Assembly (NCBI RefSeq): GCF_000524195.1
Contig: NW_020170400.1
Location: 908,120-932,574 of the forward strand
Direction: 5' to 3'
Source of the DNA: Echinococcus granulosus
Taxonomy: Eukaryota > Platyhelminthes > Cestoda > Cyclophyllidea > Taeniidae
DNA: 24,455 nucleotides
Shown here: piece by piece, positions 22,701 to 24,455 of the stretch
Position numbering within the stretch: the first letter of the stretch is position 1
Layout of the letters: each line of letters opens with the position of its first letter
Position numbers and translations under genes: made by a program
The notes under the pieces: model-generated
The model's input: only the letters and a program-made list of their open reading frames with translations
Database searches by the model: none
What the model was told of the DNA's origin: nothing

Positions 22701-24202
22701 CCGATAAGAACCTGAGCTAATATTTTGATCAACAAAGCAGCAAGGTAAGAAATGGGCAATGAAACTCACGGCTGCGCAGAATTACGATCCTTCTGGTAGT
22801 GATAGTGCAGCATCTCAGCCGACGGTGCCAACTTCCGGTCTTCTGAGGGTTGCACGTAGTAAGGCTGTGTCGCATTCACCAAATTCGGCACATAAGAATT
22901 CGACTTATCCTTTATGGTGGACTCACTGTCTGAACTGCTTTTGGGCGGTTTTGAAGGCTCACTCTTTCTTCGCCTAAAGTAGAGCATCAAATATAGCTCA
23001 AAATAAGCGGTATTGCTCGATGAAACTGGACCTCATAGGCTGACACATGGGGATATGGGGCTCTGCTACAGCAATTCACATAGGCGACAAACGCAAGGTA
23101 AGACCGAAGTCTTGGATGACGCGAATGCATTAGATGTATCCACCCCTCTCCAACTGCGTGTGAGATCAGCAGCTTTGCAAATAATAGTTGAAAATTGATC
23201 AGTAAATGACTAAAGCTAGCACAGAATTGGCTGATGGTAGTGTGATTCTGGTAGAAGATGAAATTATCTCTAATGAAAGGGCCTTGCCCCCATTCGCGCT
23301 TTTAATCTATCCACAAATTCACTTTAAATTTTAATTTGGTTGTGACTGGTCAGCAAAGGAAAAAAATTAGTGACCTCATATGATCCTTTAATGATGAATG
23401 AGTTGGGGTCCCCTTGCCCAGAATTCATCGCAAATTAACAAGTAGGCTATGGCATGTAACGTGATCCAGTGCTTTTGAGTGATACATTAGCAGAAGAAAG
23501 GAGAGAGCGAATGCCTCTACTACTATCCTTAATGCAAGAGTAACTACTAACAGCGAAGGTAACATCAACTGCAACTATGTACATTTTTTCACCTTACACA
23601 AGGTACTTAAATTCTCAGGGATGATGCAATCCGTTGTATTGAGTGACAGTGTATGTGCGATTTCGGATATACCCTTCTCACACACTCGAAAACGGATTTT
23701 GTGTGCACACTAAGGGCAACAAGAGTGAAATGAAGGCTGTGTGTGTGCCTGATGTACTTGCATCGAGAATGAAGCGTTTAAACCGATTTAGTCACTGTGA
23801 CTCACCAAATAAAACAGGCTAGAAGGGAGAGGATCACGACAATGATGACAGCCGCGAGAATGACACCACAGGCTGAAAGATAGAAAGTTAATAATGTTGG
23901 AGGATTTCATTGCTAAATTTGGGACCGATAAATGTTAGTGAAGACTTACCAATGCCGATGGGGACCCACCTATCCATGAAGCCCTCGGTTAATTCGTTAT
24001 CGTCGCCTAAAAGTTAAAAAGGGATATTAATTAACTCTAATGTGTAGACTATGCTAGAGCAAGTAGTATCTGTGTGTGTGAGGCCAATACTTTTCTCCAG
24101 CCTGCTGGTTCACCTTGCAGCATCAAAATGAAATTTACCACCCCAAGAAGGAAGTGTCGTCATCACCGGTGGGAGGATTAGGAATTTAAAAAGTAGCCGC
24201 AT
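16737..24202 (-). CDS. Small single-pass membrane protein with NPLY-ending tail (family unknown)
   Basis: Six exons join in phase: 24139-24202, 23950-24006, 23806-23872, 22770-22973, 16860-16935 and 16737-16781, totalling 513 bases and 170 residues. Introns are 132, 77, 832, 5834 and 78 bp. The start ATG has an in-frame TAG six codons upstream. Residues 1-20 (MRLLFKFLILPP onward) look like a signal peptide, followed by only about 15 ectodomain residues (GGDDNELTEGFMDR). A strong transmembrane helix at 36-62 includes CGVILAAVIIVV and is followed by RRK as stop-transfer. The 107-residue tail is Ser/Pro/Tyr-rich, with PYPSAPPMPPFP (131-142; PSAP resembles the ESCRT-I late-domain motif) and a terminal VTNPLYDK. 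NPxY motifs bind PTB domains or drive endocytosis. I recognise no family. The TM exons have excellent splice sites; the join across 5.8 kb to the last two exons rests on phase and composition only. Confidence 0.6.
20584..20676 (+). repeat. Polypyrimidine tract
   Basis: Only 8 purines occur in 93 bases. The run is made of TTCTTC, CTTCC and CCTCC blocks. On the transcribed (minus) strand it reads as a GA-rich intronic tract. Such mirror-like runs can form triplex DNA or act as splicing enhancers, but neither is shown. Confidence 0.75.
22633..22711 (-). CDS. Possible alternative last exon of the membrane protein gene
   Basis: If the donor at 22769 is joined to the acceptor ATTAGCTCAG after a 58-bp intron, the tail continues FLSALQSGPSNSATKTL and ends at TAG after 25 further residues, giving a 156-residue form. 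Phase matches (2 to 2) and the composition is tail-like. A short form of this kind would lack the PSAP and NPLY motifs. The competing distal exons look more like conserved signalling sequence, so I rank this second. It may also simply be chance. Confidence 0.3.
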
Positions 24203-24455
24203 TAAGCTTTCAGCTAGCTATAGCCATAAACCCATTGGAAAAAAAAACAAACATTCAAGGGTTTAATGGGGGCAGAAGCATCAGTTGTGAATAATGATTG
24301 CACTTACGTCCTAATTCATACCGGCGTCATGTAAATAGAGCATATAGTAAGAGGAAACCAAAGCAATTTATTGTAAAAGAGAACTAGGACAAACACCTAA
24401 ACGGATGCTTAAGGCGAATAATTTGTTATCACCGAAAACGCATATTCTAGAACCA
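24203..24455. other. 5' flank of the membrane protein gene
   Basis: Probable 5' UTR and promoter side of the minus-strand gene, if the 24202 start is right. A short donor-like site, GGACGTAAGTGC, occurs on the minus strand near 24300-24311 without an identifiable exon. Nothing else is seen. Confidence 0.35.

Larger units (their letters stand above)
16936..22769 (-). other. 5.8-kb intron of the membrane protein gene
   Basis: Between the phase-2 donor at 22769 (GTGAGT) and the phase-2 acceptor before 16935 (CCTTCACAG) I see no confident coding exon. The longest frame, 19801-20241 on the plus strand (146 codons), has no recognisable motif. The plus strand is C/T-rich over much of 19000-22300, including a marked pyrimidine tract. 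A possible alternative last exon (22633-22711) and a weak plus-strand small-gene candidate (17162-17549) fall inside it. Confidence 0.5.

Overview
The window is nuclear DNA of a parasitic flatworm, most likely a taeniid tapeworm (Taenia/Echinococcus group). Genes are split by GT-AG introns, several only 30-38 bp long. The best-matching proteins are animal families (GAPDH, RanBP1, FAM13). A 1-kb terminal-repeat element has the layout of the TRIM retrotransposons known from taeniids. The organism call is inference; no database was searched.

Layout. Positions 1-5680 hold no gene I can support, only simple repeats and weak exon candidates. Positions 5681-9109 (+) carry the 3' part of a FAM13 family gene in five exons. 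After a 1.4-kb AT-rich spacer comes an uninterrupted GAPDH gene on the minus strand (10545-11561), convergent with FAM13. Upstream of GAPDH are a diverged LTR relic (about 11909-12089) and a complete TRIM-like element (12094-13061) with a 4-bp target duplication, a primer-binding site and a polypurine tract. RanBP1 lies at 14559-15468 (-) in six exons. From 16737 to 24202 (-) a six-exon model encodes a small single-pass membrane protein with a signal peptide, a very short ectodomain and a long tail ending in an NPLY motif. Most of that locus is one 5.8-kb intron.

How the genes relate. I see no operon-like pathway. GAPDH (glycolysis), RanBP1 (Ran-GTP nuclear transport) and the membrane protein sit head-to-tail on the minus strand but with spacers above 1 kb. 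FAM13 is on the other strand. The features most worth checking are the membrane protein (no family recognised), the TRIM lying in the same orientation just upstream of GAPDH, and the very short introns.
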